The notes: generated by a model from the letters alone, not told the origin. DNA of 64,000 bases from CBDATG01 sp965200145 (GCA_965200145.1 CBDATG010000002.1:434001-498000); one strand, 5' to 3'. Positions 35,757 to 45,481 are shown, counted from the first letter of the stretch. Translations and numbers: made by a program.

Positions 35757-36781
35757 CTCGCAACGACGGCTTAGAACGCGACGGCGAATACGAGTCCTCG
35801 CCCGCATCAAGTCTGGCGGCGTACGCGCTAGGTGCGCTGGATGCGGAGGAAGCTGAGGAGGTTGAGCTCTACGTCGAGTTCAACGAGGACGCGGCGCGCG
35901 AACTCGATTCAATGCTTGAGACGGTCGCCGCCGTCGGGATGTTGATCGGAACCAAGGAACCTCCCGCAACGCTGAAACAGGAGATTCTGGACGCGGTCGA
36001 ATCGGAGACCGCGGCGCGGCGCGTAGATGCGAGTGTGTCGCTGCTAACTCACATTGAGCGCGAAGTCGTCAGCGGTGCTGAGCTGGTAACGGCGGATACG
36101 CGCCCTTGGTATCAACGACTGACAGACGCCTTCGGTGTTGGCAAGCTGGCGTTCGCAACTTCACTTGCGGCCCTGCTGGTCGCGACCATCGTAGCCGTGC
36201 AGCTGGGCGCGGACAACGTTGCATTGAATCGACGCGTCTCTGAGACTGCGCTCAGTGTGAAGGCATCCACAGATTACGCCAATATGGTGTTGCGCGAGCT
36301 AGACGACGCGCGTGCAGCGTTGGCCGCGGCCGAGGTTAGGATGCAGCAACAGGCGACGCAGATCGAGAGTATGTCCGCGTCTAACGATGCCTTGCGCGAG
36401 TCGTTCAATGATCAGATATCGCTGACCTACGCGACGCTCCAGCAGCAGTATCAGACTCCGGATTGGTTGCCGGATTCGTCGGCACACTCGGGTGGATACA
36501 TGTATCTCCTGGAGAGCGCCTTTGGTCCTGAGGCTGCGTTGGTAATAGGAGGCGTTGCACCGGCGCCGCCAGGTGAGGAGTACAGGTTGTACCTCACCTC
36601 TGGCGATTCGGCGGTATACGTCGTCTCGTTCAACATGAATCGCGTTGGCTATGGCACTGTGACGTTCCCGATACCTGCACCGCTCAGCAGCTACGACGGG
36701 GCGCACATCACGATGGAAGATGTGACGGAAGCACCGGACCCGACGCTAGCAGAGCCTGCCAATCGTTACAGGCCGCAGTAG
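35753..36781 (+). CDS. Anti-sigma factor, RskA type
   Basis: A 342-residue protein. The cytoplasmic N-terminal domain (residues 17-90: SLAAYALGALDAEEAEEVE ...) resembles RskA/RsrA-like anti-sigma domains but lacks the HxxxCxxC zinc motif. One membrane segment lies near residues 133-152 (LAFATSLAALLVATIVAVQL). A coiled-coil stretch and an extracytoplasmic RskA domain with a Gly/Pro-rich beta fold follow. It should hold the sigma factor inactive until an envelope signal triggers proteolysis. The 4-bp overlap with the sigma gene supports co-translation. Confidence 0.88.
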   Translation: MTRNDGLERDGEYESSPASSLAAYALGALDAEEAEEVELYVEFNEDAARELDSMLETVAAVGMLIGTKEPPATLKQEILDAVESETAARRVDASVSLLTHIEREVVSGAELVTADTRPWYQRLTDAFGVGKLAFATSLAALLVATIVAVQLGADNVALNRRVSETALSVKASTDYANMVLRELDDARAALAAAEVRMQQQATQIESMSASNDALRESFNDQISLTYATLQQQYQTPDWLPDSSAHSGGYMYLLESAFGPEAALVIGGVAPAPPGEEYRLYLTSGDSAVYVVSFNMNRVGYGTVTFPIPAPLSSYDGAHITMEDVTEAPDPTLAEPANRYRPQ

Positions 36782-36880
36782 GTCACCTAACAGACGTAAC
36801 GAGCGACTGGGCGTTCGCTGGGTGTCGGGTCCGCTGGACTCACAGGGGTTCGTTTCGACCGGACCGACTCGAAGACGGGT

Positions 36881-37777
36881 TTACCACTTGCGCGTCGGGT
36901 ATGCCAGGCTACCAACGTAGCCAGAGTTGCGGACGCGGTAGACATGCCCTGTGATGAACGTCACGAACAGTTCATCCAGAGCTTTGCCGCCGAACGTGCA
37001 GTTCGTCGGGCTGTCCTCTGGCGCACGGTGCGATGACACTACAAGCCCGGAGTCGTTGAACACATAGATCATGGGACCAGGTCCGGACGCGCGGCTCCCT
37101 GCAGTCGCAACGATATGGCCGCTGGTCGTGAGCGTCATACCGTCGATGCCGCGTCCGACCCCGAAGTCGAACAGCACACGATGCTTCCCGAGCGTCCCAT
37201 CCGCGTTGATGTCGTAGGCGCGGAGCTCGCGTCGGAACTGAGCATCAGGGTGGCTGTCTGCGACGTACAGCGTCTGCTGGTCAGCCGAGAGCAACACGCC
37301 GTTAGGTCGCGCGGTGTCGAATGTGACTTGCTTCAGGGTCCAGTTACCGCCGAAGGTGTGCTCCGCCATGTATACGGATTCGTTCGGGCGATTGTTGGGC
37401 TGTGGTGAGTAGTTGGGATCTGAGAAGTAGATGCGCCCTTTGGCATCTATTGCGAGGTCGTTAGGCATGTTCAATGGTGATCCGGCCGTGCCTTGTGCGA
37501 CGACAGTTGGTTCATCATTGGGCGAATCGACGTTGACCTCCACGACGCGATTACTTCCACCTTCGCACGTGAAGAGCCTGCCGGTGCGATCGAACTGCAT
37601 CCCGTTGGCGTTATTCGTGTTCTCGCGCCAGACGTTAGTCTCCCCAGTCGCGGCATCCCGTCGCCACGCTTTACTCGCTGCCACCTGTGAGTAGATCAGC
37701 CCGGACCCGTCCCAAACCGGTCCCTCAGTGATCGAGCCGTGGTCTGCGATCTGTTCCCAATGGAATTCAGAAGTCAT
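36881..37777 (-). CDS. SMP-30/gluconolactonase family protein
   Basis: A 298-residue six-bladed propeller. Metal-binding and family marks are ITEGPVWDG (Glu), the NANGMQFDRTGRLFTCEGG strand, SPLNMPNDLAIDAKGRIYFSDP (Asn and Asp ligands), RPNGVLLSADQQTLYVADS and RGIDGMTLTTSGHI. Such enzymes hydrolyse sugar lactones. No signal peptide is present. The gene at 37855 is a co-directional paralogue 77 bp upstream, suggesting duplication and divergence for different lactones. Confidence 0.9.
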   Translation of the reverse strand: MTSEFHWEQIADHGSITEGPVWDGSGLIYSQVAASKAWRRDAATGETNVWRENTNNANGMQFDRTGRLFTCEGGSNRVVEVNVDSPNDEPTVVAQGTAGSPLNMPNDLAIDAKGRIYFSDPNYSPQPNNRPNESVYMAEHTFGGNWTLKQVTFDTARPNGVLLSADQQTLYVADSHPDAQFRRELRAYDINADGTLGKHRVLFDFGVGRGIDGMTLTTSGHIVATAGSRASGPGPMIYVFNDSGLVVSSHRAPEDSPTNCTFGGKALDELFVTFITGHVYRVRNSGYVGSLAYPTRKW

Positions 37778-37854
37778 GGTGATTGCTCCCCTGGGACTGC
37801 TCCCGTGTGCGATACGCTGTGTTGACCCGCTGATGAATCACATCGGGTCGCGAC

Positions 37855-38727
37855 TCAGTTGGGATAAAGCAGATACCCCGTCAAACCGGTGTTTCGTGCC
37901 ACTAGGCAATGGCCTTCAATTGAGGAGACGTACAGGTCTTCTCCGACGAATGTGCAGTTCGTCGGACGTTGCGCGGGTGTTGGGTGTTGCGCCACGATGC
38001 GGCCGTCCGGCTCAAACACGGTGATATTGCCACCCGGACCGGATATCTCCCAGCCAGTGCAAGCCACGATCAGCCCATCGGAAGACAGTGTCATGCCGTC
38101 AATGCCGCGATGCGGTCCGAAGTCGTGCAGTATGTTGCATTCGCCCAACGAACCGTCGTCGTTGACTGGATACGCTCTCAAGTCGCGGGTCTGCTGGGCG
38201 TTGTAGTCCGACTGCGCCACATAAAGCGTCTTGTAGTCGCTCGAGAAGAGCAGACCGTTTGGCATTGTCGTATCGAACGTCCGCCGCGTTGTTTGCCACT
38301 CCCCGCTGTCTTGGCGTTCGGCAGAGATGATCGCAGAGAACGGAATGCCGACATCAGGTCCGACATCGCCGACTCGGTCAGAGAAGTAGATCGCGCCTGA
38401 CGGGGTGATAGCGATGTCATTTGGACTGTTGAGTTTTATGCCTTCTAGTGAGTCAACGACGGTCGTCATGGCACCTGTCTCGGTGTTGAACTGCACGATG
38501 CTCCTCCCGCCGCCGGAGCATCCGTACAGGTTGCCATCGGCATCAAAGTTCAACCCGTTGGTCGCACCCGTGTTGATGGCGAATACATCAACCAGCCTCG
38601 ACTCAACATCGAGCCGCATGATTCGGTCCATGGCGACGTTGGAGTAGAGCATGTGCGAGCCTGTCCAGCAGTTGCCTTCGGTGATGGTCCCAATGACCGG
38701 TGCAGCGTCTTCAAATGTCCATGTCAT
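37855..38727 (-). CDS. SMP-30/gluconolactonase family protein
   Basis: A 290-residue paralogue of the downstream gene. Marks are ITEGNCWTG, ATNGLNFDADGNLYGCSGGG, KLNSPNDIAITPSGAIYFSDRV, MPNGLLFSSDYKTLYVAQS and HRGIDGMTLSSDGLIV. The metal-binding Glu, Asn and Asp are conserved. It probably opens a lactone produced by the aldose or alcohol dehydrogenases of this genome (inference). No secretion signal is seen. Confidence 0.9.
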   Translation of the reverse strand: MTWTFEDAAPVIGTITEGNCWTGSHMLYSNVAMDRIMRLDVESRLVDVFAINTGATNGLNFDADGNLYGCSGGGRSIVQFNTETGAMTTVVDSLEGIKLNSPNDIAITPSGAIYFSDRVGDVGPDVGIPFSAIISAERQDSGEWQTTRRTFDTTMPNGLLFSSDYKTLYVAQSDYNAQQTRDLRAYPVNDDGSLGECNILHDFGPHRGIDGMTLSSDGLIVACTGWEISGPGGNITVFEPDGRIVAQHPTPAQRPTNCTFVGEDLYVSSIEGHCLVARNTGLTGYLLYPN

Positions 38728-38785
38728 GAGCCTGAGTTACCTCTCTTTCAGTGTGTGTTTGTCAATCGGACTTAGTGTGATCGAT

Positions 38786-39529
38786 CTAGTCGCAGCGCAA
38801 CAGGTCCGCCAATTCGTTTAGATCGGATGCAGCGTAATCGAAATCGGACGCGTAATCGGGCATTGGCGCTTCGGGTCCTCCGCCGTGCTCAGCCGGCCGA
38901 TGCACGAAGGCAGTTTGCAAGCCCAGGGAAGCGGCCGCATCCAGGTCGCCGCGATGGGCAGCTACCATCATCACCTGTTCGTTCCGCAATCCCAGCATCG
39001 TGCAGGCAGTGGAGTAGACCCTCGGATTGGGCTTGTATGCGCCGACAATGTCAGCTGACAACACCGCATCCCAGGGCAATCCTGCGTGTTTCGCCATGTT
39101 AACGAGTAATCCGAAATTGCCGTTGGACAGCGTTGCGATGATGAACCTGGATTTGAGCCTCATCAAACCCGTTCGCGAGTCGGGCCAACCGTCCAACCGA
39201 TGCCAAACGCGATTCAGGGCTGCTAGGTCGGCGTCCTGGAACGATCCACGAACGTTGCGTTTTTTGATGAGTTCATCGAGTCTTGCGCGGTGTATGTCGT
39301 CAACGATGCGCCATCTTCCTTGCCCGCGACTCAATTCGCGGCATGCCGACCCGTATCCTGCGCGCCATTCATCGGCGAACTTTGGCCAATCAGCGCCTTC
39401 GATGCCGTGTGCTCGCCCGAATCTTGTGAGTTCATCGACTACAGATGACCTCCAATCGACGACGGTTCCGAAGACATCGAATACTAGAGCCACAGGTTCT
39501 GAAGTCTTGGGAGTACCGCCGTTCGACAT
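38786..39529 (-). CDS. HAD-family hydrolase, 2-haloacid dehalogenase type
   Basis: A 247-residue HAD protein. The nucleophile motif is VFDVFGTVVDW; FDxFGT with a cap domain right after is typical of L-2-haloacid dehalogenases (type II). Motif II is ATLSNGNF, the Lys is in GAYKPNPRVY, and motif III is MMVAAHRGDLDAA. The substrate could be a 2-haloacid or a phosphorylated metabolite. It is divergently transcribed from the thiD gene, only 24 bp apart. Confidence 0.87.
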   Translation of the reverse strand: MSNGGTPKTSEPVALVFDVFGTVVDWRSSVVDELTRFGRAHGIEGADWPKFADEWRAGYGSACRELSRGQGRWRIVDDIHRARLDELIKKRNVRGSFQDADLAALNRVWHRLDGWPDSRTGLMRLKSRFIIATLSNGNFGLLVNMAKHAGLPWDAVLSADIVGAYKPNPRVYSTACTMLGLRNEQVMMVAAHRGDLDAAASLGLQTAFVHRPAEHGGGPEAPMPDYASDFDYAASDLNELADLLRCD

Positions 39530-39553
39530 AACAGTTGCGTATTCTATTAAGTC

Positions 39554-40366
39554 ATGACTACGAGCCCCATGCCAGTTGTGATGACGATCGCTGGCTCAGA
39601 CTCTGGAGGCGGTGCGGGAATCCAAGCCGACCTAAAGACGTTCGCGGCACATGGTGTCTTCGGAACCAGCGCCATAACCGCCATAACCGCACAGAACACG
39701 TTGGATGTCGTATCGATAGCTGAGGTGCCAGTTGAGGTGATCTCGGACCAGATCGACGTGGTCGCGCAGGATATCGGCATCGATGTTGTGAAGACAGGGA
39801 TGCTGTCATCTACGGAGATCATTGAGTGTGTAGCAATGGCAATCGGCCGTAACGAACTGGGACCCATCGTGGTCGATCCGGTCATGGTAGCCGCATCCGG
39901 AGCGCATCTGCTCCAAGAGGAAGCCGTTGACGCGATGCGTGACCGTATCGTGCCGATGGCCACCGTGCTGACCCCGAATATTCCCGAAGCAGAGGTTCTG
40001 GCCGATATTGACATTGAGACGGTTGACGACATGGTTTCCGCAGGGGAATCGCTACTGGAAATGGGCGCGGACGCGGTAGTCGTCAAGGGTGGGCATCTTG
40101 AATCGCGTGATGACGCACTCGTCGATGTGCTAGTCAACTCTGATGGCGTTTCACACTTCAGGTCTATGCGAGTAGAGTCGTCCAACCTGCATGGGACAGG
40201 CTGCACGTTTGCGTCCGCGATAGCTTCCCGCTTGGCACTTGGCGACCCAGTGCCAGCGGCAGTGCAGTCTGCGCAACGATTCGTGATGCGGGCGATTCTC
40301 TCCGCACCGGGTCTCGGGTCGGGACACGGTCCTCTGAACCACTCTTTCGCAGGAATTACTGAGTAA
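39554..40366 (+). CDS. thiD: Hydroxymethylpyrimidine/phosphomethylpyrimidine kinase
   Basis: A 270-residue ribokinase-like enzyme with the ThiD start MTIAGSDSGGGAGIQADLKTF, GVFGTSAITAITAQNT, the DPVMVAASGAHLL block, TPNIPEAEVLADI, and the anion-hole/catalytic NLHGTGCTFASAIAS. It phosphorylates HMP twice to HMP-PP for thiamine synthesis. It lies 5 kb from the riboswitch-controlled pyrimidine importer. I see no riboswitch in front of this gene, so it is not visibly under TPP control. Confidence 0.95.
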   Translation: MTTSPMPVVMTIAGSDSGGGAGIQADLKTFAAHGVFGTSAITAITAQNTLDVVSIAEVPVEVISDQIDVVAQDIGIDVVKTGMLSSTEIIECVAMAIGRNELGPIVVDPVMVAASGAHLLQEEAVDAMRDRIVPMATVLTPNIPEAEVLADIDIETVDDMVSAGESLLEMGADAVVVKGGHLESRDDALVDVLVNSDGVSHFRSMRVESSNLHGTGCTFASAIASRLALGDPVPAAVQSAQRFVMRAILSAPGLGSGHGPLNHSFAGITE

Positions 40367-40384
40367 TCCAACCGGGGGCGAAAT

Positions 40385-41341
40385 ATGGCACTTTATCTGA
40401 CCGAATCTCACGTCAATTCACTGCTCACGATGCAACTGGCGATCGATGCTCTTGACGAAGTCTTCAAAGCACGTGCTAGGGGCGATGCGTTCAACATGCC
40501 GAGGCGTCGCCTGCCGACCAGCAGCGGTGTCTACAACTTCATGTCGGCATCATGGAAATCTCGCAACTTGGTAGGGCATAAATCATACGCCGGCGGACGG
40601 CCGGGAATCCAGTTCCATGTGATGCTCTATGACACATCCACCAACGAGTTGACGGCCGTCATTGAAGCGAACCGGATGGGCCAAATGCGGACCGGTGCTG
40701 CATCTGGAGTCGCTACTAGATACATGGCAAACGACGGCGAACAAATCTCGGTTGGGATCATTGGTAGCGGGTATCAAGCGGAGACTCAGCTGGAGGCCGT
40801 GGCGCATGTGCGGAATGTGGCGGTGGCTTACGTTTATAGCCGCGATCGTGGGAATCGCGAAAGGTTTGCCGCCAAGATGTCGGAGCGACTTGGTTTTGAG
40901 GTGCGAACCACTGACTCTGCCGAAGTCACCGCCGATGCAGACGTAATCTGCACGATCACATCGTCTGTCGATCCAGTCCTTAAAGGCGAATGGATTGACC
41001 CCGGCACACATATCAACGCGGCGGGTAACAACTCTTGGATGAAACGCGAGCTGGATACACGCACCGTCGTCAATGCACATATCGTTGCGGTGGACGACGT
41101 CGAGCAGGCTAAGACTGAGTGCGGCGAGCTGATGCGCGCCGCGGAGACAGGCCACTTCAACTGGGACACTGCGGTTCCGATTCACGACATCGTCAACGGC
41201 GGTCGTTCAGGTCGGTCGTCCAAGCACGACATCACGCTTTTCGAGTCGCAAGGCATCGCGTTGGAAGACATTGCAGTCTGTGATCGCATCGTAGAATTGG
41301 CGCGCAAACGTGGCATTGGCCACGAGCTTCCGGCAACTTGA
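40385..41341 (+). CDS. Ornithine cyclodeaminase/mu-crystallin family protein
   Basis: A 318-residue protein. The N-terminal part contains MPRRRLPTSSGVYNFMSA and the substrate-binding GHKSYAGGRPG. ANRMGQMRTGAASGVATRYMAN precedes the Rossmann motif VGIIGSGYQAETQLEAV. DVICTITSSVDPVLKGEWIDPGTHINAAGNNSWMKRELD is typical. Members are NAD(P)-dependent ornithine cyclodeaminases, alanine dehydrogenases or ketimine reductases, and these cannot be told apart here. It starts 18 bp after thiD. Confidence 0.93.
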   Translation: MALYLTESHVNSLLTMQLAIDALDEVFKARARGDAFNMPRRRLPTSSGVYNFMSASWKSRNLVGHKSYAGGRPGIQFHVMLYDTSTNELTAVIEANRMGQMRTGAASGVATRYMANDGEQISVGIIGSGYQAETQLEAVAHVRNVAVAYVYSRDRGNRERFAAKMSERLGFEVRTTDSAEVTADADVICTITSSVDPVLKGEWIDPGTHINAAGNNSWMKRELDTRTVVNAHIVAVDDVEQAKTECGELMRAAETGHFNWDTAVPIHDIVNGGRSGRSSKHDITLFESQGIALEDIAVCDRIVELARKRGIGHELPAT

Positions 41342-41421
41342 TCGACGCAGATACGACTGACCGCAAAGGTCGGTCGGTCTGTTTCGATCTGCGACTGTCA
41401 TCGAATCTTTAGGAGAAATCA

Positions 41422-42501
41422 ATGGCGCTAGAGTTCCTCAAACTTCCCGAAGAGTCGAGCATCCGCATCCAATCGGACCAGGTCCACGCACAGATCGTCG
41501 CGCTACTCACCGCCGTTGGAGTTAAGCCTCGCTACGCGGACATCGCTGCTGATGCCTTGGTGTGCGCCTCCCTTCGCGGCGTGGATACGCACGGAGTCGC
41601 TAACGCCACCCGATACACCAACCTGATCATGGATGGGACATACAAGGCGGACCAAGAAGTCAAGGTTCTGAACGAATCGGCGACTACGGCACTCCTGACC
41701 TGCGATGACGGTCTAGGATTTCCCGCGGCGCATATCGGCATGGAGCTCGCCATTGAGAAGGCGGCAGAGCACGGTTTAGGCATGAGCACAATCCGCGACG
41801 GTCATCATATCGGTATGGTCGGGTACTACTCGTTGCTACCCCTGTCTCATGACATGATCGGTATGGCGATGACCAATGCTGGACCATCCGTCAGGCCGGC
41901 ATTGGGCGCGCGACCGAGGCTTGGCACCAATCCGATCGCGTTCGCAGCACCCGGCGGCGACGAGGGTGACTTCACACTTGATATGGCGACATCCACCGTC
42001 GCCAGTGGCAAACTTGGTCTTGCCGCGCGATTGGGAGTACCGGTGCCGGAGGGATGGGCAGTAGGCGCCGAAGGCGAGCCGTTGACCGAACCGCCGAATG
42101 ACCGAGGTGAACACTGGTCACAAAACCCGTTGGGCAATACTCGCGAACAGGGCGCGCACAAGGGCTATGGGTTGGCAGTCATGGTCGACGTACTGTGCGG
42201 GGTGCTGTCTGGCGGCGGCTACAGTTACATGATCGGTTCGGGTAACAACATGTCGTGGACCATGGCGATTGACATAGCGGCATTCCGGCCCGTGGATGAG
42301 TTCAAAGCGATGATGGACGACATGATGCGTGAGCTTAGGTCCACACCAACTGAAGCGGGCGCAGATGGCGTGATGGTTGCCGGAGACCCGGAGCGAGAGA
42401 CGATGGCCGATCGTGAAGCCAACGGTATCCCGATACTGCTGGCGCAGTACGACGAGATGGTGTCTCTCGCGCGTCGCATCGGTGCGGAAGTGTTGATCTA
42501 G
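41422..42501 (+). CDS. Malate/L-lactate dehydrogenase-like (Ldh family) oxidoreductase
   Basis: A 359-residue member of the PF02615 family (malate, L-sulfolactate and ureidoglycolate dehydrogenases). Marks are ALVCASLRGVDTHGVA, NGAL-like NDGHHIGMVGYYS with the catalytic His, GARPRLGTNPIAFAAPGG, LDMATSTVASGKLGLA and EQGAHKGYGLAVMVDVLCG. The ATG has AGGAGAAA 6 bp upstream. It transfers hydride between NAD(P) and a 2-hydroxyacid. It probably acts with the upstream cyclodeaminase-like gene, but the shared substrate is not apparent. Confidence 0.93.
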   Translation: MALEFLKLPEESSIRIQSDQVHAQIVALLTAVGVKPRYADIAADALVCASLRGVDTHGVANATRYTNLIMDGTYKADQEVKVLNESATTALLTCDDGLGFPAAHIGMELAIEKAAEHGLGMSTIRDGHHIGMVGYYSLLPLSHDMIGMAMTNAGPSVRPALGARPRLGTNPIAFAAPGGDEGDFTLDMATSTVASGKLGLAARLGVPVPEGWAVGAEGEPLTEPPNDRGEHWSQNPLGNTREQGAHKGYGLAVMVDVLCGVLSGGGYSYMIGSGNNMSWTMAIDIAAFRPVDEFKAMMDDMMRELRSTPTEAGADGVMVAGDPERETMADREANGIPILLAQYDEMVSLARRIGAEVLI

Positions 42502-42611
42502 AGCGTAGCCTGTGGGTGTCGGATGCTCTGGGAACGTCGTTCCGGATGATGACCTGACATCAGACCTCATTACGCTCTGTTACCAACACGGGCACATTTC
42601 GTCAACCGGCC

Positions 42612-44231
42612 ATGCGAAACTCGCTCTTCTACGGCGACAACTTGGAGATTCTGCGCGAGCACTTTGCCGACGAATCGGTAGACCTCGTCTATCTAGACCC
42701 GCCGTTCAACTCGAACGCAAACTACAACGTCCTCTTCCGCGAGCAATCCGGCGAAGAGCCGCCGGCGCAGATTCAGGCGTTTTCGGATACGTGGCGCTGG
42801 ACGCAGGAGTCGGAGAGGACTTATGAGAATGAGATAATCCTGAATCCTGCCACACCCCCGAGAGTTAAGGACTTGGTGTCGGCGCTCCGGCAGTCTATTG
42901 GTCGGAACGATGTGATGGCGTACGTAGTGATGATGGCTCCCCGATTGGTGGAGCTGCACCGCGTGATGGCGCCGACGGCTTCAATCTATCTACATTGCGA
43001 CCCGACAGCAGGTCATCTGTTGCGGATACTGATGGATTCGATTTTCGGTCCGGCTAATTTCCGCAACGCCATCACATGGAAACGTACCTCGGCCCACAGC
43101 GATGCAAAGCGTTTCGGGCGGAACACCGACACGATCTGGTTCTATACGAAGGGCGATGAGTGGACCTGGAACCAACAGTTTGGAGATTACGACAGCGCTT
43201 ATCTCAAGTCCCACTACCGCTATGAAACCGATGATGGCAGGAGATATCGAACGGATAACCTAACGGCGGGCGGACTTACTGGAGGTGGATACGAGTACGA
43301 ATGGAACGGCGTTGAACGCGTATGGCGGCTGCCGCGCGAATCGATGCAGCGACTGCACGATGACGGTCGGATACGTTACACACGGAACGGCGTAGCGGAG
43401 TACATCCGGTATCTGGATGAGTCTCAGGGAATGCCTTTGCAGTCGCTATGGGACGACATTGCGCCGATCAACTCTCAAGCACGCGAGCGGCTGGGATTTC
43501 AGACTCAGAAACCACAAGCGTTGCTGGAACGGATCGTCGCGTCGTCCTCGAATGAGGGTGATGTTGTTTTGGACCCATTTTGCGGATGTGGGACGACAGT
43601 CGCCGCGGCGGAGAAACTCGGTAGGAAGTGGGCAGGCATAGACATCACGCATCTTGCGGTAGCACTGATGAAACACCGCTTGTACGCCAGCTTCAACATT
43701 GAACCTGCCTTCGACTTCGATGTCGTTGGTGAGCCAGTCGACCTAGGTGGAGCGCGAGCCTTAGCGTCGCAAGACAGATTTCAGTTCGAGTACTGGGCTT
43801 TGTCTTTGTTGGGTGCGCGCCCGGTAGGGGATAACAGGCGCGGTAGCGATCAGGGAGTTGATGGTGTCTTGCACTTCATCAATGGTCCGCGCCGTGCCAC
43901 GAGACGGGCGATAGTCCAAGTCAAAAGTGGCAGAGTTGGTGTCGGTCAAGTCCGAGACTTAGTCGGGACACTAGACCGAGAGAACGCAGAGATTGGACTG
44001 TTCGTCACGCTTAACCCGCCGACGGCGCCCATGCAACGTGAAGCGATTGCGGCGGGATATTGGCACTCCGAGGTTTGGCAGAGGTCGTATCCGCGCGTCC
44101 AGATCCGCACGATCCAAGAGTTACTCGATGGCAACGTGTTTGAGTTACCGCCTGGACCCAGTATGTTGGGCGATGGACGCCGCCTTGAGCAACCTGGCCC
44201 GCCGCAAGGCCAACTGGACGCGTGCCGTTAA
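42612..44231 (+). CDS. DNA methyltransferase-restriction endonuclease fusion
   Basis: A 539-residue protein. Residues 1-375 form a beta-class methyltransferase: catalytic DPPF at 29-32 precedes the AdoMet motif DPFCGCGTT (321-329), as in type III Mod proteins. The target-recognition part lies between (about 150-290). Residues 390-505 form an Mrr-like PD-(D/E)xK nuclease domain: EYWALSLLGARPVG, GVDG (D417) and QVKSG (436-440, K438). This suggests a single-chain restriction-modification enzyme (type IIG-like) or a methyl-directed variant. The C-terminal 30 residues are Pro/Gln-rich. No separate Res gene is nearby. Confidence 0.87.
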   Translation: MRNSLFYGDNLEILREHFADESVDLVYLDPPFNSNANYNVLFREQSGEEPPAQIQAFSDTWRWTQESERTYENEIILNPATPPRVKDLVSALRQSIGRNDVMAYVVMMAPRLVELHRVMAPTASIYLHCDPTAGHLLRILMDSIFGPANFRNAITWKRTSAHSDAKRFGRNTDTIWFYTKGDEWTWNQQFGDYDSAYLKSHYRYETDDGRRYRTDNLTAGGLTGGGYEYEWNGVERVWRLPRESMQRLHDDGRIRYTRNGVAEYIRYLDESQGMPLQSLWDDIAPINSQARERLGFQTQKPQALLERIVASSSNEGDVVLDPFCGCGTTVAAAEKLGRKWAGIDITHLAVALMKHRLYASFNIEPAFDFDVVGEPVDLGGARALASQDRFQFEYWALSLLGARPVGDNRRGSDQGVDGVLHFINGPRRATRRAIVQVKSGRVGVGQVRDLVGTLDRENAEIGLFVTLNPPTAPMQREAIAAGYWHSEVWQRSYPRVQIRTIQELLDGNVFELPPGPSMLGDGRRLEQPGPPQGQLDACR

Positions 44232-44267
44232 CGCGAAACTATCGACCGTATGGGCTCTTCCGCTCGA

Positions 44268-45473
44268 TCAGGTTTCGATGTGGACGATTACGTCTTGTCT
44301 TTCGCCAGTGATGACGGCATCGTCCTTGCGAATGTGGATATCCATCTCCAACCGAACGCCGAAATGCGGCAGGTAGATGCCGGGCTCGATGGTCAGGCCT
44401 AAACCGGGTATCACGGCGCGGGTATCGTGAGTCTCCCAATCATCGAGGTTGACGGCATCGGAGTGGACGCTCTTGCCTAATGAGTGCCCAAGGCGATGTA
44501 CGAAGTATTCCCCGTATCCATCAGCCGCGATGCTATCCCTGGCGATGCGGTCTGCCTGCCAACCCTGGATGGCCGCGCCGTTGCGCAGGCTGTTCCGCAC
44601 GAAATCGAATGCGGCGTCGCGGGCGCGCCTGACTGAGTCGAATACCTGCGAGTGTTCGGAGGTAGGCTCTGCTCCTAACTTGGCTACCCAAGTGATGTCG
44701 GCGTAAACGGGATCGTCATCTGACTCTATGCCAGCGGCGGACATCGAAGATGCCTTTGCCCAAGCATCGATTAGTAGCCAGCCCTCGCGCCTGATTACAG
44801 ACGACTGCTCGGCGGTCGGTTCGTAATGCGGGTCCGAAGAGTGTGCATCGAACGCTACTACTGGTCCTTCGTCAGTGACTAACCCGGCGCGATCAAACTG
44901 TCCCAGGATGAACTGTGCGACGTCGTGTTCGGTTAGCTTCCAATTCACATTCTGCCCCACGAATTCAAACGCCGCGTGCATGGCTTCAACGACGTGTTCC
45001 ATCGCGTAGAGATGCGACTCGAGCTGATGCTGGCTCCAACGCTCGGTAGCGTACTGTGATATGTCAGCGGATGAGATGACGTTGACTCCGAACGACCTCA
45101 CAAGTTCAACGGTGCCAGCGTCGACCCTTGCGACGCGCGGCAGCTCGAAATGCGGGGAGTACTCCATTGCGACCTGACCGCCTTTGGATGGAGAGATCGC
45201 GTCGCTCAACGCAGTTAGCATCTGGGCACGATTTACGTACGGAGCGATTTGGGGAGCGCCTGGGGGAAAGCGTCCTACATCTACTTCGTGGACTATCAAT
45301 GTTGGCGCGCCGTCAGTCGGAATCCAGAGCCACGTCGGCCGGGTCAGGTTTGGTGGTTCGCAACCTAAAGCGGCGAAGAAAACAGGATTCGTGTAGCGAT
45401 AGTCGCGCGTTAACCATCCCGCGATTCCTTCGCGGCGCATCATCTCTCGTGCAGCTGGTAAGTCGGTGGCCAT
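44268..45473 (-). CDS. M24 family metallopeptidase (Xaa-Pro peptidase-like)
   Basis: A 401-residue protein with a creatinase-type N-terminal domain and a pita-bread C-terminal domain. Metal ligands appear as D (LLIDAWAK), D (VYADITW), H (VHRLGHSLG), E (LTIEPGIY) and E (VRLEMDIHI). It could cleave X-Pro dipeptides, or it may be a creatinase-like relative acting on another C-N bond. It ends 37 bp after the convergent methyltransferase gene and lies downstream of the MocA-like gene by 8 bp. Confidence 0.9.
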   Translation of the reverse strand: MATDLPAAREMMRREGIAGWLTRDYRYTNPVFFAALGCEPPNLTRPTWLWIPTDGAPTLIVHEVDVGRFPPGAPQIAPYVNRAQMLTALSDAISPSKGGQVAMEYSPHFELPRVARVDAGTVELVRSFGVNVISSADISQYATERWSQHQLESHLYAMEHVVEAMHAAFEFVGQNVNWKLTEHDVAQFILGQFDRAGLVTDEGPVVAFDAHSSDPHYEPTAEQSSVIRREGWLLIDAWAKASSMSAAGIESDDDPVYADITWVAKLGAEPTSEHSQVFDSVRRARDAAFDFVRNSLRNGAAIQGWQADRIARDSIAADGYGEYFVHRLGHSLGKSVHSDAVNLDDWETHDTRAVIPGLGLTIEPGIYLPHFGVRLEMDIHIRKDDAVITGERQDVIVHIET

Positions 45474-45481
45474 GGTGTGAG

